Positions 6,942 through 12,545 of a stretch of 38,591 bases of DNA are shown here, piece by piece. The notes beneath the pieces are model-generated. The model saw nothing but the letters and a program-made list of their open reading frames with translations, was not told the origin of the DNA and did not search any database. Position numbers and translations under genes: made by a program. Origin of the DNA: Candidatus Omnitrophota bacterium (GTDB lineage Bacteria > Omnitrophota > Gorgyraeia > JACQQV01); assembly GCA_016206785.1 (NCBI GenBank), contig JACQQV010000025.1, positions 1-38,591 of the forward strand. Direction: 5' to 3'. The stretch's first letter is position 1. Each line of letters begins with the position of its first letter.

Positions 6942-7209
6942 AGTAGCCTCTCCCCTTTCTCCAATATCCCGCACCAAAAATTCTGATTTTGCCACCACGA
7001 TAGGTAAACCGAACTGTTATGATTTTATTCTCGACTTTTCCTATACAAAAGAATCTTTCCTCTTTCTTACTGTGCTTAGAGTCGGTGTAAATTTTTCTTC
7101 TAGGATCTTTGAATACTCTTGCGGCTGTGATAAAGTCAACACCATGTTTATAAATATTGAATAATTCTCTTTCAGGATCCCAGATGAAACTACTTGTCTC
7201 TTTGTCCAC
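6922..7209 (-). CDS. brnT: BrnT family toxin (ribonuclease-type)
   Basis: A 95-residue toxin of the BrnT family, which have a RelE-like fold and cut RNA. Family features seen: FIWDPERELFNIYKHGVDF, the hydrophobic AARVFKDPRRKIYTDS, and RIFGAGYWRKGRGYYE near the C-terminus. It begins with GTG at 7209. The -10 element lies 7 nt upstream, so the message should be leaderless and translation starts at its first base. The promoter carries an inverted repeat over the -35, the expected binding site for BrnA autoregulation. Confidence 0.85.
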   Translation of the reverse strand: MDKETSSFIWDPERELFNIYKHGVDFITAARVFKDPRRKIYTDSKHSKKEERFFCIGKVENKIITVRFTYRGGKIRIFGAGYWRKGRGYYEKKDD

Positions 7210-7216
7210 TATAGGA

Positions 7217-7259
7217 AGTATACCATAAATATGTATGATTGTAAATATAATTATACATA
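7217..7259 (-). promoter_or_regulatory. brnTA promoter and operator
   Basis: Minus strand TTTACA (7240-7245), 17-nt spacer, TATACT (7217-7222), then 7 nt to the GTG. TATGTATGATT (7230-7240) and AATTATACATA (7249-7259) form an inverted repeat with 10 of 11 positions matching, overlapping the -35, a typical place for autorepression. Confidence 0.65.
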
Positions 7260-7298
7260 CTTTTAAGTGCGCTTTCTAACTTATTGCACTAAATGGAG

Positions 7299-7337
7299 TT
7301 ACAAAACAAAGGCGGACCTCTTTGTGGCCCGCCTTTG
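7299..7337 (-). terminator. Intrinsic terminator downstream of repeat copy B
   Basis: CAAAGGCGG pairs with CCGCCTTTG (9 bp) and is followed on the minus strand by TTTTGT. This hairpin and about 58 bp around it are nearly identical to the terminator and 3' end of the tRNA-Asn gene at 9326-9383. Confidence 0.75.
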
Positions 7338-7356
7338 TCGTTCCCGTATCTCGATT

Positions 7357-7420
7357 GGCTCCCCTTCGTGGACGTATATCGAACGTTCCTGGCCTCCGGG
7401 GAAGCAGAGATTATTATAGC
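7357..7420 (-). repeat. Structured tRNA-like repeat, copy B, sharing the tRNA-Asn 3' end
   Basis: Minus strand: TGCTATAAT, then GCTTCCCCGGAGGCCAG, GAACGTTCGA, and GGGGAGCCAATC leading to a terminator. The last block and the terminator match the tRNA-Asn gene at 9326-9385; the first block also resembles the tRNA 5' end (TCCCCTGTAGCTCAG). It has no anticodon arm, so it is not a tRNA. With promoter, body and terminator it could be a small transcription unit of about 110 nt. Confidence 0.65.
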
Positions 7421-7496
7421 AGAGTTGGTGGAGGAGGTATAGGAAGTCGTTTTGTAGATTGTTGCTGAAGACTAGCGAGAGGCACGTCTGATGCCC

Positions 7497-7865
7497 CTAA
7501 GCAAACAGTTTCATAAAAATGGCTGTCTTGAGATATTCAAAATCAATGGGTTTTGTGACATACTCGTAGGCCCCGGCTTCAAAGCACTTTTGTCCTTCTT
7601 TATCATCCATGACAACCGTGACTATACAAACAGGAATGTCCTTATCGATCTCTTTAATCCGCTTCAAGGTCTCGATACCGTCCATGTCTGGCATGATGAT
7701 ATCGAGTAAGATCAGATCTGGCTTTTCTTTTTGCAAAAGGGCGAGTCCCTCTTTACCGCTGGTAGCGGTGATTCCTTCGTATTCTTGGTCTTTTTCAAGG
7801 TAACATTTCAAGAACTTGCCAAAGTTTTCCTGATCATCGATAATCAAGATCTTTTTCTTGGGCAT
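7497..7865 (-). CDS. Stand-alone response regulator receiver protein
   Basis: A 122-residue CheY-like REC domain with nothing attached. The acidic pocket D10-D11, the phosphate acceptor D55 (LLDIIMPDMDG), T83 and K105 (TKP) are all present, so it should be phosphorylated by a sensor kinase, which is not encoded here. As a single-domain regulator it must act by protein contact, for example on a motor, a kinase relay or a diguanylate cyclase. The leader upstream contains a c-di-GMP-I riboswitch and a terminator, so its synthesis should depend on the c-di-GMP level. SD GGGAG precedes the ATG. Confidence 0.92.
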   Translation of the reverse strand: MPKKKILIIDDQENFGKFLKCYLEKDQEYEGITATSGKEGLALLQKEKPDLILLDIIMPDMDGIETLKRIKEIDKDIPVCIVTVVMDDKEGQKCFEAGAYEYVTKPIDFEYLKTAIFMKLFA

Positions 7866-7932
7866 GAGGAACTCCCGTTATCTGCATTTAGAATAACGCC
7901 ATAAAACTTATAGATACCAAGAGTTCCTTAAA

Positions 7933-7966
7933 GAATAAAAAACCCTATTCGAAATCGAATAGGGTT
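7933..7966 (-). terminator. Riboswitch expression platform: intrinsic terminator
   Basis: Minus strand AACCCTATTCGA and its complement form a stem followed by TTTTTTATT. It lies between the c-di-GMP aptamer and the response regulator ATG. The 5' arm CCCTATTC is also complementary to the 3' arm of the aptamer P2 stem (GAATAGGG). Confidence 0.8.
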
Positions 7967-7985
7967 GCCTCTCTTAAGAGGTATA

Positions 7986-8078
7986 TTGGACTCGGCAGCC
8001 AGGCTACCTTAGCGTGTCGCTGGAGGCCCTTTAGCTTTGCGCCCTATTCTTTCGAATAGTTTGCCGTTTCGGTCTTCT
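7986..8078 (-). promoter_or_regulatory. c-di-GMP-I (GEMM) riboswitch upstream of the response regulator
   Basis: Minus strand shows the class signatures: CGGCAAACTATTC, GAAA tetraloop of P2, GAATAGGGCGCAAAGCTA, then GGTAGCCTGGCTGCCGA. The residue equivalent to G20 of the Vibrio Vc2 aptamer (first G of GGCAAA) is G, the c-di-GMP preference, and not A as in the cGAMP-selective variants. A weak -35/-10 pair lies at 8085-8113. Confidence 0.9.
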
Positions 8079-8084
8079 CATCAA

Positions 8085-8113
8085 AGTATGCCTCTTTTAT
8101 TAAACAAAAACAA
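8085..8113 (-). promoter_or_regulatory. Probable promoter of the riboswitch-response regulator unit
   Basis: Minus strand TTGTTT (8108-8113), 17-nt spacer, CATACT (8085-8090); start point at about 8078, directly before the aptamer. Confidence 0.45.
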
Positions 8114-8153
8114 GAGCAAAATGGTAAAAGTGACAAGGAATTTTTAAAAAATT

Positions 8154-8218
8154 GGCTCCCCTTCGTAGACGTATTTAGAACGTTTCTGGCTTCTGGGGAA
8201 GCTGAGAGTATTATAGCA
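8154..8218 (-). repeat. Structured tRNA-like repeat, copy C
   Basis: Minus strand TGCTATAAT, then GCTTCCCCAGAAGCCAG, AAACGTTCT, and GGGGAGCCAATTTTTT. Its promoter-like core supplies the stop codon of the nucleotidyltransferase gene. The GC-rich hairpin followed by six T residues would also work as a terminator for that gene. Confidence 0.7.
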
Positions 8219-8906
8219 GAACCTTCAGGATTTCCTTTTCTTCCGCCTCCTGTAGCCCTTTCACAATCTTGGTCTGCCATTTGACAGATACTGATTTAAA
8301 AGCTTTTTGAATCAGATTTACCTCACCCCGCTTGATCAGGGCTTCCAAAATGTCGATGGCAATGCTCCTGTCTTTGATGGCCTTGTCCTTTTTGGTTCTC
8401 CTCTGAAAAATGATTAACTTGTGCAAGGCGAAATGGACGGGATGGGGCAAGGTCAAAGAAAAATCCTCCACTTTTACCTTGATGGTATTGTCGGATAGGA
8501 ATTCGAGGAATCTTAGTGCGACAGCGTTGAGCCCCAATTGCGGCAGTGAGTAGGGCTTCTCAATGCCCCTTCCCCTCTCAGGAACCAGGAATTCAAGGGT
8601 AAGATCGGGGTGGTCGAGTTTGATATAGCCCTGAGTTCCGTGGAATGTCGTAATAAAACCGAGGTCCTTCAGCAGGTCAGGAATGTCGACTTTCTGTTTG
8701 ATATGAGATGGGGTGTTCACGAGAAAGTCGATGTCTCTTGTTTTCAAGGTGGTTTGGTCCAGATAGGGCGCCGAACCGAAATAATCTTCGTAGAAAACTG
8801 CGCACCAGCTGCCAATCAAAATAAAATGATTTAGGATACCGGTTTTGTGGAACCTTCTTAAAATTTCAAGACAAAGCTCATATTGCTTCTTTTCCACGTA
8901 AAGCAC
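8211..8906 (-). CDS. Nucleotidyltransferase-fold protein (GSU2403-like)
   Basis: A 231-residue protein of the Pol beta-like nucleotidyltransferase superfamily. The helical start is followed by FILIGSWCAVFY, the place of the usual GS motif, and TRDIDFLV with the two metal-binding acidic residues about 27 residues later; a third acidic residue may be in TLEFLVPE. The pattern resembles the GSU2403 family. Members of this superfamily often serve as toxins or antitoxins that modify tRNA or proteins. Its start lies inside the end of the upstream small gene (29-nt overlap), so the two form one unit behind an elaborate operator. Copy C of the repeat begins in its stop codon. Confidence 0.8.
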   Translation of the reverse strand: MLYVEKKQYELCLEILRRFHKTGILNHFILIGSWCAVFYEDYFGSAPYLDQTTLKTRDIDFLVNTPSHIKQKVDIPDLLKDLGFITTFHGTQGYIKLDHPDLTLEFLVPERGRGIEKPYSLPQLGLNAVALRFLEFLSDNTIKVKVEDFSLTLPHPVHFALHKLIIFQRRTKKDKAIKDRSIAIDILEALIKRGEVNLIQKAFKSVSVKWQTKIVKGLQEAEEKEILKVLL

Positions 8907-9198
8907 CTTTCAGGAATTTGATCTGCTTTTTCACCTGGGAGAGCAATTTTCTGTATTTCGCTCTCAGTTTAACGGCCTCCAGATACTTTTGCTTCTCCTC
9001 TTCGGAAATCCTGCCTTTGTAAATATAGTTCACTTTTTGGTCCACCCTTTTCACCAGATAATAATACGGGTGGCCCCTTATTTTTCTAACAGCAAGGCAC
9101 CCTTGGGGCAGACGCCTCAGTGCCTGCTTGTATCCTTTTTTCATACGAAGGGAGTTTTGCAACTCTTCTGCTAAAACTCCCTTAATAACACCTCTCAT
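8878..9198 (-). CDS. Small basic protein, DUF6788-like, partner of the nucleotidyltransferase
   Basis: A 106-residue basic protein with the pattern LPQGCLAVRKIRGHPYYYLV, then VDQKVNYIYKGRIS, followed by a Lys/Arg-rich helix; this pattern is found in DUF6788-type proteins that accompany mobile or toxin-antitoxin-like genes. It could bind DNA or RNA. It starts with a well placed AGGAGG. The TTGACT/TATAAT promoter upstream sits among four copies of a 10-bp motif, so the operon is probably autoregulated. Whether this protein is the repressor is not known. Confidence 0.65.
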   Translation of the reverse strand: MRGVIKGVLAEELQNSLRMKKGYKQALRRLPQGCLAVRKIRGHPYYYLVKRVDQKVNYIYKGRISEEEKQKYLEAVKLRAKYRKLLSQVKKQIKFLKGALRGKEAI

Positions 9199-9208
9199 GG
9201 TTCCTCCT

Positions 9209-9308
9209 GTTACCTAACATACTATATAAAATTATACTTTGTTGGGTAACAAAAGTCAAGAAATAAATTACCCAACAAACCATTGAATTCTATAGCTTGT
9301 TGGGTAAC
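9209..9308 (-). promoter_or_regulatory. Promoter with four operator-like GTTACCCAAC sites
   Basis: Minus strand TTGACT (9254-9259), 17-nt spacer, TATAAT (9231-9236). Around it stand four copies of a 10-bp motif at 9209, 9241, 9267 and 9299. Orientation alternates, giving two inverted pairs, each with exactly 22 bp between arms (32 bp start to start, three helical turns). One pair straddles the -10; the -35 lies between the pairs. Confidence 0.7.
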
Positions 9309-9319
9309 GTCTTCTCCTA

Positions 9320-9356
9320 TAAAAGCAAAGGCGGACCTCTTTATGGCCCGCCTTTG
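9320..9356 (-). terminator. Intrinsic terminator of tRNA-Asn
   Basis: CAAAGGCGG pairs with CCGCCTTTG followed by CTTTTAT on the minus strand, 18 nt downstream of the tRNA CCA. A near-identical copy lies at 7307-7337. Confidence 0.8.
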
Positions 9357-9374
9357 TCGTTCCCGTGTTCAGAT

Positions 9375-9450
9375 TGGCTCCCCCGCGAGGACTCGAACCT
9401 CGGACCTAGTGGTTAACAGCCACCCGCTCTACCAACTGAGCTACAGGGGA
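9375..9450 (-). tRNA. tRNA-Asn(GTT)
   Basis: Complete cloverleaf: acceptor TCCCCTG with CGGGGGA, D arm TAGCTCAGTTGGTAGAGC, anticodon loop CTGTTAA (anticodon GTT), T arm GAGGTTCGAGTCCTC, discriminator G and encoded CCA. Its first bases also supply the stop codon of the GIY-YIG gene, and a 33-nt duplicate of its 5' half lies upstream of that gene. Confidence 0.97.
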
Positions 9451-9686
9451 AAAGATTCCTTTAAAAATTCTCGCCCTATACCAGACTTAAGATACTTTTC
9501 CCTTTCTCTGGCTAAGGCCCTACTAGGAAATTCTTCTTTATGAATGAGGCGAAAAGGTCTTCTTCCTTTAGTGTACTTTGAATCGCCAGAATTATGCTCT
9601 CCAAGTCTTTCTTCTGGATTCTTGGACATGCCAATGTAAAAACTATTGTCCTTCTGACTTCTCAGAATATATGTGTAATATCTCAT
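9441..9686 (-). CDS. GIY-YIG nuclease nested between a tRNA-Asn half and the intact tRNA-Asn
   Basis: An 81-residue single-domain GIY-YIG nuclease. The GIY half appears as YYTYILRS, the YIG half as FYIGMS, the conserved arginine in NPEERLGEHN and the metal-binding glutamate in REREKYLKSGIGRE. The ATG at 9686 follows the tRNA 5'-half copy by 3 nt, and the TAG stop is the TAG at positions 8-10 of the intact tRNA-Asn. A longer open frame upstream reads through the tRNA copy and is not real. Stand-alone GIY-YIG proteins of this size resemble the UPF0213/YhbQ group; the exact fit inside a tRNA gene suggests a homing endonuclease-like mobile role, which is inference. Confidence 0.9.
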   Translation of the reverse strand: MRYYTYILRSQKDNSFYIGMSKNPEERLGEHNSGDSKYTKGRRPFRLIHKEEFPSRALAREREKYLKSGIGREFLKESFPL

Positions 9687-9689
9687 CTT

Positions 9690-9742
9690 AGCCACCCGCT
9701 CCCTGCCTGCCGGCAGGCAGGTACCAACTGAGCTACAGGGGA
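9690..9742 (-). mobile_element. tRNA-Asn 5'-half copy split by a 20-bp palindrome
   Basis: The 33 bases before the anticodon of tRNA-Asn are repeated here exactly, except that a perfect palindrome, CCTGCCTGCCGGCAGGCAGG (9702-9721), interrupts the D loop after TTGGTA. The copy ends precisely between tRNA positions 33 and 34, and the GIY-YIG gene starts 3 nt later. This is the left boundary of the 272-bp cassette (9418-9689). Confidence 0.88.
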
Positions 9743-9784
9743 GCGTTGTGAGTGAGAAAGAACGGTGTTTGTACCTTATACCTT

Positions 9785-10561
9785 TTACTTTGTACTTTCT
9801 ACAGGTTTGGACTCTTTCAGATAAAAGAGGAGGAACATGAAAACGCCGGTCGCGATGAGAAACGTTGTTGGGAAACTCATCAAAAGCGACATCAGAAATT
9901 CGACCCCTGTCTCCCCCATTCCTAATTTGGCAAATAACAAAGCCAAAAGCGCTGCGACCGCCCCCAATACAAGCATGATGAGAAAGAGGAGACAGAACCA
10001 TAGAAGAAACATCTTGGTCAAAATCCAGAGACGAAGACGGGTAAAGGCGTAGCTTTTCTTAAGGGAGGGGATGGCCCTTTCGGACTCTGCAATCAGAATG
10101 GGAGCAGCGTAAGCGGTGGCAAGAAGGAAATAGGAAAAACTGATCACCAGAATCAAAAGAGCCAAACAGACGCCTGTAATTTGGAATGGAAGGGTCTTTG
10201 AAATCAGAAGAAGGAGTAAGGGGCTTGCGGCAACAAGCATGAGAAGGAGCGTGATTCCAAAGATAACGACCTGCAACCCGACGACCCGCCAGAAATAGGA
10301 GAGACCTCCCTTCCAGAGTGTCTTAAGCGTCGCTTCCTGACCTTCCTGCTTTAATTTTAAATAATGGATGAACCCGATTCCGAGAATGAAGTTGAGAAGA
10401 CTCATCAGGAGGCCTACGACGGTTACAGACAAAGAGGGTAACTCTTCTTTGACCGAAGAAAGAAGCATCAAGGGAAGTTCGGCAAGCCAGAATAAAAAAA
10501 CGACCTTCAGATTCTCTCGTACCGACCGAAACCCCTCGCCGACCCACCCTCGTGCATTCAT
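9785..10561 (-). CDS. Polytopic membrane protein of unknown function
   Basis: A 258-residue inner-membrane protein with about six hydrophobic segments (roughly residues 19-37, 47-70, 92-118, 124-152, 175-205 and 222-248). The pairing of a segment before and after SERAIPSLKKSYAFTRLRLW recalls DUF975-like or glycerophosphoryl-diester-type membrane domains that have this repeat of long helices with an ExA..SL.KS linker, but I do not assign a function. The ATG at 10561 has GGGAGG at good spacing; a TGCTATAAT promoter lies 29 nt before it. It is followed by the tRNA-Asn copy. Confidence 0.75.
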   Translation of the reverse strand: MNARGWVGEGFRSVRENLKVVFLFWLAELPLMLLSSVKEELPSLSVTVVGLLMSLLNFILGIGFIHYLKLKQEGQEATLKTLWKGGLSYFWRVVGLQVVIFGITLLLMLVAASPLLLLLISKTLPFQITGVCLALLILVISFSYFLLATAYAAPILIAESERAIPSLKKSYAFTRLRLWILTKMFLLWFCLLFLIMLVLGAVAALLALLFAKLGMGETGVEFLMSLLMSFPTTFLIATGVFMFLLFYLKESKPVESTK

Positions 10562-10589
10562 GGCGTCCTCCCCTTTTAAGGTTTCATAA

Positions 10590-10598
10590 ATTATAGCA
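10590..10598 (-). promoter_or_regulatory. Extended -10 promoter of the membrane protein gene
   Basis: Minus strand TGCTATAAT; start point near 10583 gives a leader of about 22 nt with a clear SD. Another use of the recurring TCTGCTATAAT core. Confidence 0.6.
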
Positions 10599-10631
10599 GA
10601 AAAAATGTGTAATTCAAACCAAAACAACTCC

Positions 10632-10660
10632 TTGCAAGAAGTCCCTCCTTTCGATAAAAT
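10632..10660 (+). promoter_or_regulatory. Promoter of the acyl-CoA dehydrogenase gene; leaderless start
   Basis: TTGCAA (10632-10637), 17-nt spacer, TAAAAT (10655-10660), then 7 nt to the ATG at 10668. This places the start point at the ATG itself and argues against the longer open frame from 10605. Confidence 0.6.
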
Positions 10661-10667
10661 AGGCGCC

Positions 10668-12545
10668 ATGGCGACACAGTTTCTGCATGGACGGAAGATG
10701 ACCGAGGCGCGCCGCCAGGCCTTCGAGGTCGCGGAGGAGGCCCGGCAGGCCGAATGGGAAAAGCCGAGTTTCGTCAGCGACCTTTTTATGGGGCGGGTCC
10801 GGACGGAACTGTTCTTCCCCTTTCCGGACCAGGACGAACAGGACCGGATCGAAGGAGACGCCTTTCTCTCTCGCCTTGAGAAATTTCTTCTCGACAAAGT
10901 TGATCCGGATGCGATCGACCGGACCGGCGAGGTCCCTCCCGATGTCATCAAAGGGCTCGTGGACCTCGGCTGCTTCGGAATGAAAATTCCGAAGGACTAT
11001 GGAGGACTCGGCCTTTCACAGCTCAATTACAACAAGGCGATCGCCATGATCGCAAGCCACTGCGGCTCAACCTCCGTCTGGCTCTCCGCCCACCAGAGTA
11101 TCGGTGTCCCACAACCCTTGAAACTTTTCGGCACGGAAGAGCAGAAGAGAAAGTATCTCCCTCGCCTTGCGAGAGGATCGATCTCCGCATTTGCGCTCAC
11201 AGAACCGGATGTCGGTTCCGACCCTGCGAAAATGTCGACGACCGCCACCCCCACCGATGACGGGTATTACCTTTTAAATGGTGAGAAACTCTGGTGTACG
11301 AATGGCCCGGTGGCAGACATCCTTGTGGTCATGGCACAGACGCCGCCGAAGGTGGTGGAGGGCCGTTCCAAAAAACAGATTACCGCATTTATCGTCGAGC
11401 GGACAATGTCGGGAGTCGAAGTGGTTCACCGGTGTGAGTTTATGGGTCTTAAAGGAATCCAGAACGGGCTTCTCCGGTTCCGGAATGTGAAGGTCCCCAA
11501 AGAAAATATTCTGTGGGGACCCGGGATGGGACTTAAACTCGCCCTCATTACCTTAAATACCGGAAGGCTCACCCTCCCCGCCGGCTGTACCGGCATGGCG
11601 AAACGGTGTTTGAACATCAGCCGCAAATGGGCGAATGAAAGAAATCAGTGGGGTTCGCCGATCGGTCAGCATGAGGCGATTGCGACAAAACTCGCCTACA
11701 TGGCAAGCCACACCTTTGCGATGGAATCGATGACCTGGATCACCTCTGCGCTTGCCGACCGCGGCGATGCAGACATCCGTCTTGAAGCGGCGATGGCGAA
11801 ACTTTTCTGCGCCGAGCATGGGTGGAAGATTGTGGATGAGGCGGTGCAGGTCCGCGGAGGCCGCGGGTATGAGACTGCCGATTCCCTCAAGGCGCGCGGG
11901 GAGCCGCCGATTCCGGTTGAACGGATCATGCGGGATGCACGGATCAATTTGATTATCGAAGGCACCAGCGAAATCATGCGGCTCTTTATTGCGCGCGAGG
12001 CGATGGACCACCATATGCGTCTTTTGGGGGATCTCCTCAAACCGCATCAATCCTTTGCTTCAAAAGGGAGGATCGTAGCAAAGGCGAGCCGTTTTTATGC
12101 GACGTGGTATCCGAGGCAGTGGCTTTTTAGCGGCGGGTTATTTCGACACGAAGCGCTCGATCCCCTCCTCGCTTCCCATATGCGATACGTCGAGCGGGCA
12201 AGTCATCACCTCGCCCGGTCTCTCTTCCATGCAATGGGGATTTATCAGTTGAGTCTTGAAAAAAGGCAGGGGATTCTTTTTCGCTTCGTCGATATCGGAA
12301 CGGATCTTTTTGCGATGGCCTCCGCCTGCTCCCGCGCCCAACATCTCCTCGAAAAACATCCTGCCTCCCACGGCCCCAAGGAGATGGCGAATCTCTTCTG
12401 TCTTCAAGCGAGAGAGCGCCTCGACCGCACTTTCCGCATGCTCTTCTCAAACCAGGACAAAACTACCTACCGCCTCGGCCGGAAAACCTTAAACGGCCGT
12501 TTCAAATGGCTTGAGACGGGCATCGTCAACGAATCCTTCTATTAA
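10668..12545 (+). CDS. Acyl-CoA dehydrogenase family protein, long form
   Basis: A 625-residue FAD-dependent acyl-CoA dehydrogenase, which introduces a trans-2 double bond in acyl-CoA with electrons passed to ETF. The N-terminal helical domain includes GCFGMKIPKDYGGLGLSQ; the middle domain has AFALTEPDVGSDPA and the flavin-binding LNGEKLWCTNG; the C-terminal domain ends with RIMRDARINLIIEGTSEI, carrying the catalytic glutamate position. About 190 extra residues after that (from DHHMRLLG) form an additional helical domain, as in VLCAD/ACAD9-like long-chain enzymes. The start is set by the promoter 7 nt before the ATG. Its stop codon overlaps that of recR, which converges on it. Confidence 0.93.
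   Translation: MATQFLHGRKMTEARRQAFEVAEEARQAEWEKPSFVSDLFMGRVRTELFFPFPDQDEQDRIEGDAFLSRLEKFLLDKVDPDAIDRTGEVPPDVIKGLVDLGCFGMKIPKDYGGLGLSQLNYNKAIAMIASHCGSTSVWLSAHQSIGVPQPLKLFGTEEQKRKYLPRLARGSISAFALTEPDVGSDPAKMSTTATPTDDGYYLLNGEKLWCTNGPVADILVVMAQTPPKVVEGRSKKQITAFIVERTMSGVEVVHRCEFMGLKGIQNGLLRFRNVKVPKENILWGPGMGLKLALITLNTGRLTLPAGCTGMAKRCLNISRKWANERNQWGSPIGQHEAIATKLAYMASHTFAMESMTWITSALADRGDADIRLEAAMAKLFCAEHGWKIVDEAVQVRGGRGYETADSLKARGEPPIPVERIMRDARINLIIEGTSEIMRLFIAREAMDHHMRLLGDLLKPHQSFASKGRIVAKASRFYATWYPRQWLFSGGLFRHEALDPLLASHMRYVERASHHLARSLFHAMGIYQLSLEKRQGILFRFVDIGTDLFAMASACSRAQHLLEKHPASHGPKEMANLFCLQARERLDRTFRMLFSNQDKTTYRLGRKTLNGRFKWLETGIVNESFY

Noticed and set aside
6619-8218. Repeats A-C as integron attC sites
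   Set aside because: The end motifs RYYYAAC and GTTRRRY are not at the ends; the AACGTT is central, and there is no integrase or cassette array.
6619-8218. Repeats A-C as functional tRNA genes
   Set aside because: They lack an anticodon arm and a proper T arm and are only about 50 nt long.
8211-9198. The nucleotidyltransferase pair as an AbiE system
   Set aside because: The nucleotidyltransferase resembles the GSU2403 group, not AbiEii, and the partner has no winged-helix AbiEi domain.
9687-10001. A 186-residue open frame running into the GIY-YIG gene
   Set aside because: Its first 105 codons translate the tRNA copy, the palindrome and antisense of the membrane protein gene; only the part from 9686 matches the nuclease family.
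10605-10667. 21 extra N-terminal residues of the acyl-CoA dehydrogenase
   Set aside because: The promoter -35 and -10 boxes lie inside this stretch, and the residues do not resemble the family.
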